A stretch of 41,979 nt of DNA from DATDEW01 sp046590205 (GCA_046590205.1 JBKJTT010000071.1:1-41979); one strand, 5' to 3'; counted from the stretch's first letter, positions 1 to 7,710 are shown. The notes: generated by a model from the letters alone, not told the origin. Program-made: numbers and translations.

Positions 1-2262
1 ATCCTCGCCGAGCGTCCACTTGTTGAATGCGAACTTGAGATCAAACACATTGTCGCACATCTTCTCGACATCGTCGATCTTCTCATCGGTGAAGCCCTTC
101 ATCTTGAGCGATGAACGGTTTATTGCCGGGCAGCCGACAAGTGTGCCGTGTCCTTTGCAGAACTTCTCGATTTCCTCGATCTGCTTATCAGTGTAGCCGA
201 GACGAACGAGCGCCTTCGGTACAGATTGGTTAACAATTTTGAAGTATCCGCCGCCTGCAAGCTTTTTGAACTTCACGATAGCGAAGTCCGGCTCAATGCC
301 TGTAGTGTCGCAATCCATGACAAGCCCGATCGTGCCTGTCGGCGCGATAACGGTGACCTGTGCATTGCGGTAGCCATGACGCTCACCGAGTTCATATGCA
401 CGATCCCAACACTCGCGTGCAGCAGCGACGAGGTCTTCGGGACAGAGTGCCGCGTTGAGTCCCATCGGCTTGATGGTAAGATTTTCGTAACGATCCGGCT
501 CTGCATTATATGCAGCAAGTTTATGATTGCGCATGACGCGGAGCATGTGCTCTTTGTTGGCTTCATAGCGCGGGAATGCGCCGAGGTCGCGAGCCATCTC
601 TGCGCTTGCGGCATAGGATTCACCGCACATAATCGCCGTCAGTCCGCCGATATATGCAAGTGCTTCAGGTGAATCGTACGGAATACCAAGCACCATAAGG
701 GCGGTACCGATATTTGCGTAGCCAAGTCCGAGTGTGCGGAAGTCGTATGAACGCTGTGCAATTTCCTTCGACGGGAATTGTGCCATGAGCACTGAAATCT
801 CAAGGGTTATCGTCCAGAGACGAATAGCATGTTTGTAATCATCAATGCGGAATACACCTGTCTCTTCATCAAGGAAGTGAGCAAGGTTGATAGATGCAAG
901 GTTACATGCCGTGTCATCCAAGAACATGTACTCCGAGCATGGGTTGGATGCATTGATGCGTCCATCGGTCGGGCATGTATGCCACTCGTTGATGGTAGTA
1001 TCGAATTGCAAGCCCGGATCGGCTGACATCCACGCGGCAAGCTTGATATCTTCCCAAAGTTTACGTGCTTTTACACGCTTTGCTACTTTCTTCGTTGTGC
1101 GCCATGTCATCTCCCACTCGGTGTCGTTATTAACGGCATCCATGAACTCGTTCGAGACACGTATCGTGTTGTTCGAGTTCTGCCCAGCAACGGTCTGGTA
1201 TGCTTCGCCTTCGTAATGAGTATCGAATGTCTTAAAGTCGATGTGGTCATATCCCATCTCGACCATGCGCAAGCATCGTGCGATGTAGTTCATCGGTACA
1301 CCGCGTGCAAGGGCTTTCTTGATTGCGATGTCGAGGTCGCGGTTCTCGCGGCGGTCAACGCCGCCATCGGCAGCAATCTTCATGATGGTGTTCAAGAAGA
1401 GATCGCATATCTTTGAACCTGCAACGAGCGCAGCTACTTTCTGCTCTTCGTTTGCTTTCCAGAGGATGAACTCTTCGGCATCAGGATGCTCGATATCAAG
1501 CACAACCATCTTTGCCGCGCGACGCGTTGTGCCGCCTGACTTCACTGCCGCTGCAGCAACGTCGTTAATTTTCAGGAAGCTCATGAGTCCGCTTGATGTA
1601 CCGCCGCCTGAAAGCTTCTCGCCTGATGCGCGGAGTGCGCTGAAGTTCGAGCCGGTGCCAGAGCCGTACTTGAAGATACGCGCTTCACGCGTAACGAGAT
1701 CAAAGATACCGCCTTCGTTGACGAGGTCATCGCTTACCGACTGGATAAAGCAAGCGTGTGGCTGTGGATGCGTGTAGGCATCGGTTGACTGCGTGAGCTT
1801 GCCGGTCTTGGCATCAACGTAGTAATGCCCCTGCGCAGAGCCGGTGATGTTATACGCCCATGCAAGCCCTGTATTGAACCATTGCGGTGAGTTCGGAGCA
1901 GCCATCTGCTTTAAAAGCATATAGACCATCTCGTCGTAGTACGAAACGGCGTCTTCTTTCTTATCAAAGTACCCATGGTCTTCGCCCCATGCTCTCCAGC
2001 ATCCTGCCATGCGGTGCGCAACCTGTTTGATCGAGCGCTCTGGTCCTGTCGTGCCATCTGTCTGCGGAACGCCTGCCTTGCGGAAATACTTTTGTGCAAG
2101 AATATCGGTAGCCACCTGCGACCATGCGCGGGGTACTTCGATGTCGTGCATCTCGAAAATGGGTTTACCGTCAGGATTGCGAAGAACGCTTGAGCGAAGC
2201 GTGTATTCGAACTGATCGTATGGACTAATGCCCTTCTGTGTAAAGCGACGAGTAACCTTCAT
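1..2262 (-). CDS. nrdJ: Adenosylcobalamin-dependent (class II) ribonucleotide reductase, C-terminus beyond window
   Basis: Reduces ribonucleotides to deoxyribonucleotides in the cytoplasm using a B12-generated thiyl radical. The minus-strand frame is open from an ATG at 2262 to the window edge (754 codons) and starts MKVTRRFTQKGISPYDQFEY. The active-site motif NPCSE is present with the radical Cys at residue 442, followed by DDTACNLASINL. The redox cysteine lies in QPHACFIQSV and the late motif APTGTIGLVMDCDTTGIEPD is typical of the NrdJ (TIGR02504) type. The C-terminal zinc/TSCPD-like part must lie outside the window. Nothing resembling nrdAB or nrdR is next to it. The upstream gene is divergent across about 600 bp. 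Family identification is secure; only the missing 3' end is unknown. Confidence 0.95.
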   Translation of the reverse strand, partial: MKVTRRFTQKGISPYDQFEYTLRSSVLRNPDGKPIFEMHDIEVPRAWSQVATDILAQKYFRKAGVPQTDGTTGPERSIKQVAHRMAGCWRAWGEDHGYFDKKEDAVSYYDEMVYMLLKQMAAPNSPQWFNTGLAWAYNITGSAQGHYYVDAKTGKLTQSTDAYTHPQPHACFIQSVSDDLVNEGGIFDLVTREARIFKYGSGTGSNFSALRASGEKLSGGGTSSGLMSFLKINDVAAAAVKSGGTTRRAAKMVVLDIEHPDAEEFILWKANEEQKVAALVAGSKICDLFLNTIMKIAADGGVDRRENRDLDIAIKKALARGVPMNYIARCLRMVEMGYDHIDFKTFDTHYEGEAYQTVAGQNSNNTIRVSNEFMDAVNNDTEWEMTWRTTKKVAKRVKARKLWEDIKLAAWMSADPGLQFDTTINEWHTCPTDGRINASNPCSEYMFLDDTACNLASINLAHFLDEETGVFRIDDYKHAIRLWTITLEISVLMAQFPSKEIAQRSYDFRTLGLGYANIGTALMVLGIPYDSPEALAYIGGLTAIMCGESYAASAEMARDLGAFPRYEANKEHMLRVMRNHKLAAYNAEPDRYENLTIKPMGLNAALCPEDLVAAARECWDRAYELGERHGYRNAQVTVIAPTGTIGLVMDCDTTGIEPDFAIVKFKKLAGGGYFKIVNQSVPKALVRLGYTDKQIEEIEKFCKGHGTLVGCPAINRSSLKMKGFTDEKIDDVEKMCDNVFDLKFAFNKWTLGED

Positions 2263-2441
2263 ACTTCCAATGGGTATGCTATAAACGTAACAAAAATCCA
2301 GTTAAATTAGTCAACTACGAACGGGTGTTTAGAGCGTTAGACCGAGAGGGGCATTCATCGGTTTGCGCGGTAAGAGACTGCGTTCGTATGTCAAAGAATC
2401 GTGAACGTCCCCGAATTAGAAAAACGCGGAGAAGTGAAATG

Positions 2442-2449
2442 CAAAAATA
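2442..2449 (-). promoter_or_regulatory. Bacteroidota-type -7 promoter element for nrdJ
   Basis: Read on the minus strand this is TATTTTTG, an exact TAnnTTTG match followed by CA. It would start transcription near 2436, giving a leader of about 170 nt before nrdJ. No good -33 TTTG is visible, so recognition may depend on an activator. Confidence 0.5.
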
Positions 2450-2489
2450 GGGAAAAGAATTTTAAAATGAAAGCGTTTATACCCCCTAT

Positions 2490-2529
2490 TTATCCACTTT
2501 CTTCTTAACATGATATGGACTTATCAACA
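2490..2529 (+). promoter_or_regulatory. Two DnaA-box-like sites upstream of nrdJ promoter
   Basis: TTATCCACT at 2490-2498 and TTATCAACA at 2521-2529 each differ by one base from the DnaA box TTATCCACA. They have the same orientation, 31 bp apart, about 55-90 bp upstream of the inferred nrdJ start of transcription. DnaA control of ribonucleotide reductase is known from E. coli nrdAB. That these sites are functional here is inference. Confidence 0.35.
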
Positions 2530-2627
2530 CACAAATCTTTAAAGTCTATAACAAGCTATTTTTCATCCTACTAACCAATTTTAAAAACTCGCCTAAGCTA
2601 AAACTGTGCCAAAACGTGTTTTGGAGT

Positions 2628-2731
2628 GGAGGAAATACAAAAGTAATTTTTCTGTAATGTCAAAGATGATTTCGCGGGAATTGTTGAGAAAGAGCAGAGT
2701 CAATATAGCCAAAACATTTCGGCAACTTTAA
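2628..2731 (+). pseudogene. Decayed 5' fragment of a second mpg (3-methyladenine glycosylase) gene
   Basis: This stretch repeats the leader and first codons of the intact mpg gene at 3791-3885. The 29 nt before the ATG align without gaps (GGAGGAAAT..GTAATTTTTCT against GGAAGAAAT..GTAATTTTTCT). The first 13 codons (ATG at 2657) encode MSKMISRELLRKS against MSKIISRELLRKS. Most base differences there are synonymous, which implies the copy diverged as a functional gene before it was truncated. Similarity fades after about codon 22 and a TAA closes the frame at 2729-2731. The beta-propeller lipoprotein gene lies between the remnant and the intact gene. Confidence 0.75.
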
Positions 2732-2860
2732 AATAATTAGTACGCTTCTATGTAGCTTGAGGGGGTGTAATACCACTAATGACCACCGGCAAGTTGCACA
2801 AGCCTGTGCGTCCTGCACCTTTTCTCTTTATCTTTTTACTTTACTCTACAGTAAACTCTT

Positions 2861-3718
2861 ATGAAAAAGAACATACACATCATTTCCATTATTCTTCTCT
2901 GCTTTGGTTTTGCAAGTTGCAACACAACAACCGAACCAACTGGAGGCAATAAGTTTACAGGTCACATTTATTACACCAACGCCGACATTATATCTCGTAT
3001 CCGCTTAAGTGATGAAACAGTTGAGAAGCTTATGAGCACTGCCTCGCAGCCCGATGTCATGGCAAATGGAAATATAGTAGCCGTTGAAAATCTCCAAGGC
3101 AGAATTATGATCACCGACCTCACTGGAGCCAACCGAACAACTCTTGTATCGTGGCTCGCAAGTGGAGGATATCGTGCATATTTTGGATCGCCGAGAATTT
3201 CGTACGACCAAAAGTATGTCGCTTACGATGGGGATAATGTCTACAATCCAGTAACGTATGTTGTTAATGCCCAAACAGGAGATTTAGTAGCGACTATCGG
3301 TGTATACAGCAATAGTAACGAGAATTACTATGCCCCAAGTTGGGCACCCGATGGTTCTCTTATTGTCCAAGGACCGCCGACGCGTAATAATGGCATTTAT
3401 CAAATTGACAAAGATTTTACTTCCATAACACGGATTGATCCGAATCTTACCAATGTATCCTTGCCAAATGTTAGCCCCGACGGAACAAAAATTGCCTTTC
3501 TTCGAGACGCTGAACTGTGGACAATGGGCATAGACGGTTCAAATCCAACACAATTGAAAACCGACCTGTATCAACTATCTGCTCCCACATGGTCACCGGA
3601 TAGTAAGCATATAGCAGTTACTAGCAAAGGTACTATTTACATTGTAGACCCTACTGCCCTTACACTCACCGAGATCAGTCAAGCGTATACAAATGAGACG
3701 CAACTCTGCTGGAAGTAG
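2861..3718 (+). CDS. Lipoprotein with TolB-like/PD40 beta-propeller repeats
   Basis: A 285-aa predicted envelope lipoprotein. The N-terminus MKKNIHIISIILLCFGFASC is a signal peptide ending in a lipobox with the lipidated Cys at residue 20. The rest carries WD40-like PD40 repeat signatures such as SWAPDGSLIVQG, NVSPDGTKIAFLRDAELW and TWSPDSKHIAV, each followed by an acidic or glycine turn, as in TolB beta-propellers. It is shorter than a full TolB and has no TolB N-terminal domain, and no tol genes are nearby. It ends at a strong terminator and is therefore probably monocistronic. It sits between the mpg remnant and intact mpg, so it may have arrived in the rearrangement that split them. Fold call is good; function unknown. 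Confidence 0.8.
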   Translation: MKKNIHIISIILLCFGFASCNTTTEPTGGNKFTGHIYYTNADIISRIRLSDETVEKLMSTASQPDVMANGNIVAVENLQGRIMITDLTGANRTTLVSWLASGGYRAYFGSPRISYDQKYVAYDGDNVYNPVTYVVNAQTGDLVATIGVYSNSNENYYAPSWAPDGSLIVQGPPTRNNGIYQIDKDFTSITRIDPNLTNVSLPNVSPDGTKIAFLRDAELWTMGIDGSNPTQLKTDLYQLSAPTWSPDSKHIAVTSKGTIYIVDPTALTLTEISQAYTNETQLCWK

Positions 3719-3748
3719 GTTCTGCCACTTTAACAATCTTGTATTTAG

Positions 3749-3787
3749 AATGGACTTTCCTTAACAAAGGTAAGTCCATTTTTTTTT
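3749..3787 (+). terminator. Rho-independent terminator after lipoprotein gene
   Basis: Hairpin with arms AATGGACTT..CCTT and AAGG..AAGTCCATT around a short loop, followed by a run of T at 3779-3787. It lies 30 bp after the lipoprotein stop and just upstream of the mpg leader. Confidence 0.85.
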
Positions 3788-3819
3788 AACGGAAGAAATC
3801 TAAACGTAATTTTTCTATC

Positions 3820-4419
3820 ATGTCAAAGATCATCTCCCGTGAGTTGCTGCGTAAGAGTGCCGTTATCGTTGCAGAAAAACTGCTTGGTTCTTTTGTCTAT
3901 AAAGTTGAAAATGGGAAGGTCATTGCAGGACGGATTGTTGAGACCGAAGCATATACATTTGATGACGCTGCCTGCCATGCTTCGCGTGGAATGACAAAAC
4001 GAAACAAAGAAATGTTCTCGGATGCGGGGATAAGTTACGTGTATTTTACGTATGGAATGCATCACTGTTTTAACGTCGTCACAAACCGCGAAGGGTTTGG
4101 CGAAGCAGTGCTGGTGCGGGCTTTGGAGCCGGTCGAAGGGATAAAAACCATGTTCGAGCGGCGCATAAAAGCAAAAAATGACACTGACCTACTTTCGGGA
4201 CCGGGCAAGATATGCCAAGCGTTTGCATTAACGACTAATGAGAGTGGAATGGATATGCTCACAAGCGAGGACTTCTACCTCGTCGGCGCGGATAAGAAGA
4301 AAAGCGACAAGGTAGTCACTTCTTCACGAGTCGGTATCACGCAAAACGTGGACGCGCAGTGGAGATTCTTTTTTGACCAGAATCCGTATGTATCAAAAGG
4401 GAAACCGAGCGGGGTGTAG
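3820..4419 (+). CDS. mpg: DNA-3-methyladenine glycosylase, AAG/MPG family
   Basis: Removes alkylated and deaminated purines to start base excision repair. At 199 aa it is the normal length for the bacterial AAG family. Conserved blocks: LARKLLG-like AEKLLGSF near residue 19-26, GRIVETEAY with the catalytic Glu, DDAACHASRGMTKRN, the YVYFTYGMHHCFNVVT tyrosine-rich DNA-intercalation region, EAVLVRALEP and LLSGPGKICQAF. Start is the ATG at 3820, supported by the conserved upstream 29 nt in the remnant copy at 2628. Downstream is an inverted repeat and then an unrelated lipoprotein gene. Confident assignment. Confidence 0.93.
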   Translation: MSKIISRELLRKSAVIVAEKLLGSFVYKVENGKVIAGRIVETEAYTFDDAACHASRGMTKRNKEMFSDAGISYVYFTYGMHHCFNVVTNREGFGEAVLVRALEPVEGIKTMFERRIKAKNDTDLLSGPGKICQAFALTTNESGMDMLTSEDFYLVGADKKKSDKVVTSSRVGITQNVDAQWRFFFDQNPYVSKGKPSGV

Positions 4420-4429
4420 TTACGTAGTA

Positions 4430-4505
4430 ATTCTGAGCAAAGCGAAGAATCTGATAGCTCAGTTTAACATAGAATTTTCAGATCCTTCGGCTATCGCCTC
4501 AGGAT
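4430..4505. repeat. Imperfect inverted repeat of the dispersed 'CTCAGGAT' type
   Basis: Arms ATTCTGAGC..GAAGAATCTGA (4430-4454) and TCAGATCCTTCGG..CTCAGGAT (4478-4505) are imperfect reverse complements separated by about 23 nt. The words resemble short dispersed palindromic repeats common in intergenic DNA of many bacteria. It could fold in the mpg transcript and act as a terminator. Its right end runs into the first possible ATG of the next gene, which argues for the later start at 4519. Confidence 0.55.
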
Positions 4506-4518
4506 GAGACATACAAAT

Positions 4519-5652
4519 ATGAAACACTTACTCTTAACATCGCTTTTCTTCCTCTTGGCAGGTTGCAGCAAAACGAACTCAATGGACACAACAAAAAATG
4601 AGCTTTCACCTGATAAGGTCAAACTTGCCACATCGCTTGAAGACTTGAAGGGCGAGCATGTGAAGATGCCGAAACTGCCGTTCGGATATGACGCTTCGCG
4701 TTACATCAACACCACTTCGCAAATACTGCAGGAATCGCTCAAAGGAAAAGTTGTGCTCATTGATATTTGGGATTATACATGCGTCAACTGCATACGCACA
4801 CTTCCCTACATCCAGTCATGGGCAGAAAAATATAAAGACAAGGGACTTGTCATACTCGGTGTGCATTCGCCGGAGTTCGCATTCGAGAAGGAAGCGGGAA
4901 ATCTGGAGATGGCAGTGAAGAAGTTCACGCTCACCTACCCTATTATTGCCGATAACGACTTCGAGATTTGGAATTCGCTCGCAAACAGGTACTGGCCTGC
5001 TAAGTATATTTTTGATGCAAGCGGCACAATGCGCGCGAAGCATTTTGGCGAAGGTGAGTATCAGGAATTCGAGGCATTCATACAAAAATTATTACTCGAA
5101 CGCGACAGCACTATAATACTCCCTGAACTTACACCGCATGTACGCAATGCCGATAAACCCGGCGCAGTCTGCTACCGCCCTACACCAGAAACATATCTCG
5201 GCTTCGAGAGAAGCAATTATGGTAACCTCGAGAAGTTCGAGCCGCGCAAACCGACGAACTTCACTCTCCCTACAAAACTCATCCCTGATCGTCTCTACTT
5301 GAACGGTCAGTGGAAGATAGATAAACAGTATGCTGTCCCGACAGGAAACGGTGAGGGGTCGCTCGTGATAAACTTTGAAGCAAAGGAAGTGAATCTTGTC
5401 GTGAAACCACTCGCAGCAGGCGAGTTCAAAGTGCTTGCCGAAGAAAATGATGCGCCAATACGAAAAGAGAACAGGGGCACAGACATCATCGAAGAGAACG
5501 GCAAAACATACTTGGTAGTAAAAGAACCGAGGATGTATAATGTCATCAACAATGCAAAGTACGGACGCGCCACGCTAAAGCTGACATCGTCATCTCCATC
5601 GTTCGGAGCATTTGCCTATACGTTTACGAGTGATTGTAAAGAGCCAGAGTAA
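4519..5652 (+). CDS. Thioredoxin-fold lipoprotein resembling the DipZ C-terminal half
   Basis: Predicted envelope thiol-disulfide protein. From the ATG at 4519 it begins MKHLLLTSLFFLLAGC, a lipoprotein signal with lipid Cys at residue 16; the ATG at 4504 lies in the upstream repeat and would spoil the signal peptide. Residues about 70-190 form a TlpA/thioredoxin domain with the WDYTCVNC redox motif (Cys 88 and 91) and the cis-Pro region YWPAKYIFD. After it, PETYLGFERSNYGN to the end matches the jelly-roll/CBM-like domain found after the thioredoxin domain in DipZ proteins. The CcdA-type membrane half of DipZ is absent and no ccdA is near, so the electron donor is unknown. 377 aa. Confidence 0.85.
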   Translation: MKHLLLTSLFFLLAGCSKTNSMDTTKNELSPDKVKLATSLEDLKGEHVKMPKLPFGYDASRYINTTSQILQESLKGKVVLIDIWDYTCVNCIRTLPYIQSWAEKYKDKGLVILGVHSPEFAFEKEAGNLEMAVKKFTLTYPIIADNDFEIWNSLANRYWPAKYIFDASGTMRAKHFGEGEYQEFEAFIQKLLLERDSTIILPELTPHVRNADKPGAVCYRPTPETYLGFERSNYGNLEKFEPRKPTNFTLPTKLIPDRLYLNGQWKIDKQYAVPTGNGEGSLVINFEAKEVNLVVKPLAAGEFKVLAEENDAPIRKENRGTDIIEENGKTYLVVKEPRMYNVINNAKYGRATLKLTSSSPSFGAFAYTFTSDCKEPE

Positions 5653-5656
5653 ATTA

Positions 5657-5720
5657 TAGGGTACAGGCTACATTGATGATAAGTACTTCATTAGTAACTG
5701 ACTACACAACCTGTACCCTA
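5657..5720. repeat. Perfect 11-bp inverted repeat, terminator-like
   Basis: TAGGGTACAGG (5657-5667) and CCTGTACCCTA (5710-5720) are exact reverse complements with a 42-nt spacer, placed between two convergent genes. It may work as a bidirectional terminator or be a small dispersed repeat; there is no clear T-run. Confidence 0.55.
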
Positions 5721-5743
5721 CCTATATTACTATGGTATATATT

Positions 5744-6208
5744 TCAATGAGAAAGCTTACACTCTTTGACAAACACATTACCCAACTTACCGTCAACACG
5801 CCCATGGACTGTTATTTGTTGACCTTTTTGAATACTTGCCAACTCCTGTTCATTCTCAAAGAAGCATTGTACACCGAATAATCCACTTGTCTTTAATGTA
5901 ACATACCCGTCATCCATGATATCTTTCCCAATATCATCTGCTGTGCCGGATACTTTGTAAAATTTACCTTCGTATTTATTACTAGCTGCAATCTCGTTGG
6001 CTTCGTAATCACTAAACAACGTGCTAGCAGATACCGAAGGAGTTCGGACTACCACTTCATCACTACTGCTACTTGAAGATGAAGTATTTGCCGCTTCAGT
6101 TTCCCTCTTCTTGCTTTGGGAGCCAATCACAGCTATTACAAAAACTGCTAGTACCCAAAACCACCATTTTTTAAAGATACTTTTCTTGACTTGAGTTGCT
6201 TGTTCCAT
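5744..6208 (-). CDS. Membrane-anchored tRNA_anti-like (OB-fold) protein
   Basis: 154 aa. The basic start MEQATQVKKSIFKKWW precedes one membrane segment (WVLAVFVIAVIG), then a serine-rich linker (about residues 40-50, SSSSSSS) and a domain beginning LFSDYEANEIAASNKYEGKF. That pattern, followed by YKVSGTADDIGK, VTLKTS, VQCFFENEQE and GQQITVHGRVDG, is the tRNA_anti-like OB fold (PF12869) seen in small membrane-tethered bacterial proteins. No enzymatic function is known for the family and the name does not imply tRNA binding. Its promoter region is shared with the divergent XRE regulator gene, which may control it. Confidence 0.75.
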   Translation of the reverse strand: MEQATQVKKSIFKKWWFWVLAVFVIAVIGSQSKKRETEAANTSSSSSSSDEVVVRTPSVSASTLFSDYEANEIAASNKYEGKFYKVSGTADDIGKDIMDDGYVTLKTSGLFGVQCFFENEQELASIQKGQQITVHGRVDGKLGNVFVKECKLSH

Positions 6209-6251
6209 ACTGTTTGTGCATTTAAGTTAAACATGCTATTACAGAGCAATA

Positions 6252-6259
6252 CAAATATA
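6252..6259 (-). promoter_or_regulatory. -7 promoter element of the OB-fold protein gene
   Basis: Minus-strand TATATTTG, an exact TAnnTTTG element, about 44 bp before the start codon at 6208. The XRE-type operator occupies the region where the -33 element would be. Confidence 0.55.
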
Positions 6260-6268
6260 CGAAAATTA

Positions 6269-6301
6269 TCACACTCATAGTGGGAAATACTTTTAGTGTG
6301 A
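6269..6301. promoter_or_regulatory. Tandem palindromic operator, C-box-like
   Basis: Two adjacent palindromes, CACT-CAT-AGTG at 6272-6282 and TACT-TTT-AGTG at 6288-6298, separated by 5 bp (16 bp centre to centre). The whole block is also bounded by TCACACT and its inverse AGTGTGA. Tandem ACTnnnAGT boxes next to a small XRE gene is the layout of controller (C) proteins of restriction-modification systems. It overlaps the upstream parts of both divergent promoters. Confidence 0.6.
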
Positions 6302-6307
6302 AATCCC

Positions 6308-6315
6308 GAACTTTG
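6308..6315 (+). promoter_or_regulatory. -7-like element of XRE gene, near-leaderless
   Basis: GAACTTTG differs by one base from TAnnTTTG. It ends 5 bp before the ATG at 6321, so transcription would start at or next to the start codon. Leaderless transcripts are typical of C-protein genes. Confidence 0.4.
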
Positions 6316-6320
6316 CATTA

Positions 6321-6548
6321 ATGGATATTCGTACAATTGTCGGGGATAATATTCGCGGTTTTCGCCATAAACTTGATTGGTCTCAAGAGAAACTCTCGAT
6401 TCGAGCCGATTTACATATTAACTATATTAGCTCCGTTGAGCGGGGTGAACGTAACCTCGGCATTGTCAATTTGGCGAAAATTGGTAAAGCCCTGAAGATT
6501 GAGCCAAACCTTCTATTAATAAAGGATTCTTACAAGCTCGGTGTATAA
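6321..6548 (+). CDS. Small XRE-family (C-protein-like) transcriptional regulator
   Basis: 75 aa, essentially one helix-turn-helix domain: NIRGFRHKLDWSQEKLSIRADLHINYISSVERGERNLGIVNLAKIGKALKIEP. The SQEKL helix and the recognition helix with YISSVERGERN are classic HTH_3/XRE features. Size and operator layout match controller proteins of restriction-modification systems, but no methylase or nuclease gene is adjacent. It likely binds the tandem operator at 6269-6301 and could control both itself and the divergent OB-fold gene. Function as an autoregulator is inference. Confidence 0.85.
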   Translation: MDIRTIVGDNIRGFRHKLDWSQEKLSIRADLHINYISSVERGERNLGIVNLAKIGKALKIEPNLLLIKDSYKLGV

Positions 6549-6618
6549 CATCATTAAACAACCTCTAAGTTAGCATACTCCTGTTAACGATCCACCCTTC
6601 CCAACTGTTATTTAGTTC

Positions 6619-7686
6619 ATGACAATCAATCATGAAGATATAACCATTCAGCCCCTCCCCCAAGCGGAGACGATACCGGCAAGTTGGTATACGAACCCCG
6701 AGATGCTTCCGCTTGAAAAAGAAGCGGTCTTTGCTCGTAGCTGGCAGGTAGTCGGGCGCGAAGTTGATCTCGGTAATGCAGGCGACCACATCGTAGCAAC
6801 GATTGCCGATGAGCCGATCATTATTGTTAGAGGGAAGGATGACGTGCTGCGTGGCTTCTTCAATGTCTGTCGTCATCGTGGCGGACCACTCGCTACCGAA
6901 AATGGATGTGGCACTCATCTTCAGTGCAAGTATCATGGCTGGACGTATAACCTCGACGGCACACTCAAGGCAACGCCAGACTTTGACGGTGTTGAGCAAT
7001 TTGATAAAACAAACGTAAAACTTCCGTCTATTGAAGTAGAAGTATGGCATGGACTTGTTTTTGCACGTATCGAGAGCGGCGAGCCATCGCTTAGCGAACT
7101 GCTTGAAGGCATTTCTGAGCGACTTGGCGATCTGAAGCTCGGCGAGTTAGCATATCACTCTCGCATCAGCTATGAAGTAGAGTGCAACTGGAAAGTGTAT
7201 GTCGATAATTACCTCGAAGGGTATCATGTGCCCATCGTGCATCCCGAACTTGTGAAGCTCTATGATTTCCGCTCGTACCAGACGGAAGTACGGAAGTGGT
7301 ATTCGTTTCAGCAAAGTCCCCTTTCGGGTGAAGAGAACATCTACTCGTCCGGCGACGGCGAAGCGCTCTACTATTTCATCTGGCCGAACCTCATGTTGAA
7401 CATCCTTCCAGGCAGATTGCAGACGAACATCATTGAGCCGGTGGATGAATCCAACTGCATCGTACACTTTGATTACTACTATAGGGAAGGCACAACGCAA
7501 GATAAGATTGCTCAAGACCTCGCCTTCAGCCATGATGTACAGCATGAAGACATAGACATCTGCGAGCACGTCCAGCGCGGCTTACGCTCACGAAGCTACC
7601 ACAAAGGAAGATTCTCGGTAAAGCGCGAAGAAGCGGTCTATCACTTCCAGAATTTGCTGAAGTCGGCTTTCGTTGGGAAGATTTAA
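6619..7686 (+). CDS. Rieske non-heme iron oxygenase (ring-hydroxylating alpha-subunit type)
   Basis: 355 aa. The N-terminal Rieske [2Fe-2S] domain has ligands C84-x-H86 (NVCRHRGGP) and C103-x2-H106 (LQCKYHGWTYNLDG). The catalytic SRPBCC-type domain has the mononuclear iron histidines in DNYLEGYHVPIVHPEL (H203, H208) and a downstream acidic segment EDIDICEHVQRG expected to supply the carboxylate ligand. It thus looks like a complete oxygenase component. No reductase, ferredoxin or beta subunit gene is next to it. Substrate cannot be told; related families act on aromatic rings, choline-like amines or sterols. Precedes gatB by 24 bp and may be co-transcribed. Confidence 0.9.
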   Translation: MTINHEDITIQPLPQAETIPASWYTNPEMLPLEKEAVFARSWQVVGREVDLGNAGDHIVATIADEPIIIVRGKDDVLRGFFNVCRHRGGPLATENGCGTHLQCKYHGWTYNLDGTLKATPDFDGVEQFDKTNVKLPSIEVEVWHGLVFARIESGEPSLSELLEGISERLGDLKLGELAYHSRISYEVECNWKVYVDNYLEGYHVPIVHPELVKLYDFRSYQTEVRKWYSFQQSPLSGEENIYSSGDGEALYYFIWPNLMLNILPGRLQTNIIEPVDESNCIVHFDYYYREGTTQDKIAQDLAFSHDVQHEDIDICEHVQRGLRSRSYHKGRFSVKREEAVYHFQNLLKSAFVGKI

Positions 7687-7710
7687 CCCGATTAGGTGTT
7701 TCACTCGCCA

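Larger units (their letters stand above)
2263..2860. other. Long divergent intergenic region (nrdJ / lipoprotein)
   Basis: About 600 bp without an intact gene. It holds the nrdJ leader (about 170 nt) and promoter, two DnaA-box-like sequences, and the decayed mpg 5' fragment, each listed separately. The stretch 2450-2640 is AT-rich. From 2732 to 2860 nothing clear is visible apart from a short GC-richer stretch with repeated TGCAC/GTGC words just before the lipoprotein gene. No cobalamin-riboswitch B12 box was seen in the nrdJ leader. Confidence 0.6.

Noticed and set aside
148..672. Plus-strand frames opposite nrdJ, such as the 174-codon one
   Set aside because: They lie antisense to a clear, uninterrupted NrdJ coding frame and their translations show no family features.
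2263..2441. Cobalamin riboswitch in the nrdJ leader
   Set aside because: A B12-dependent enzyme made this worth checking, but no B12-box-like sequence or typical core was found.
2450..2640. Replication origin
   Set aside because: Only two imperfect DnaA boxes and no dnaA, dnaN or clear AT-rich 13-mer array; a regulatory role at nrdJ is simpler.
6321..6548. Complete restriction-modification or toxin-antitoxin system around the XRE gene
   Set aside because: Neighbours are an OB-fold membrane protein and a Rieske oxygenase; no methylase, nuclease or toxin-like gene is present.
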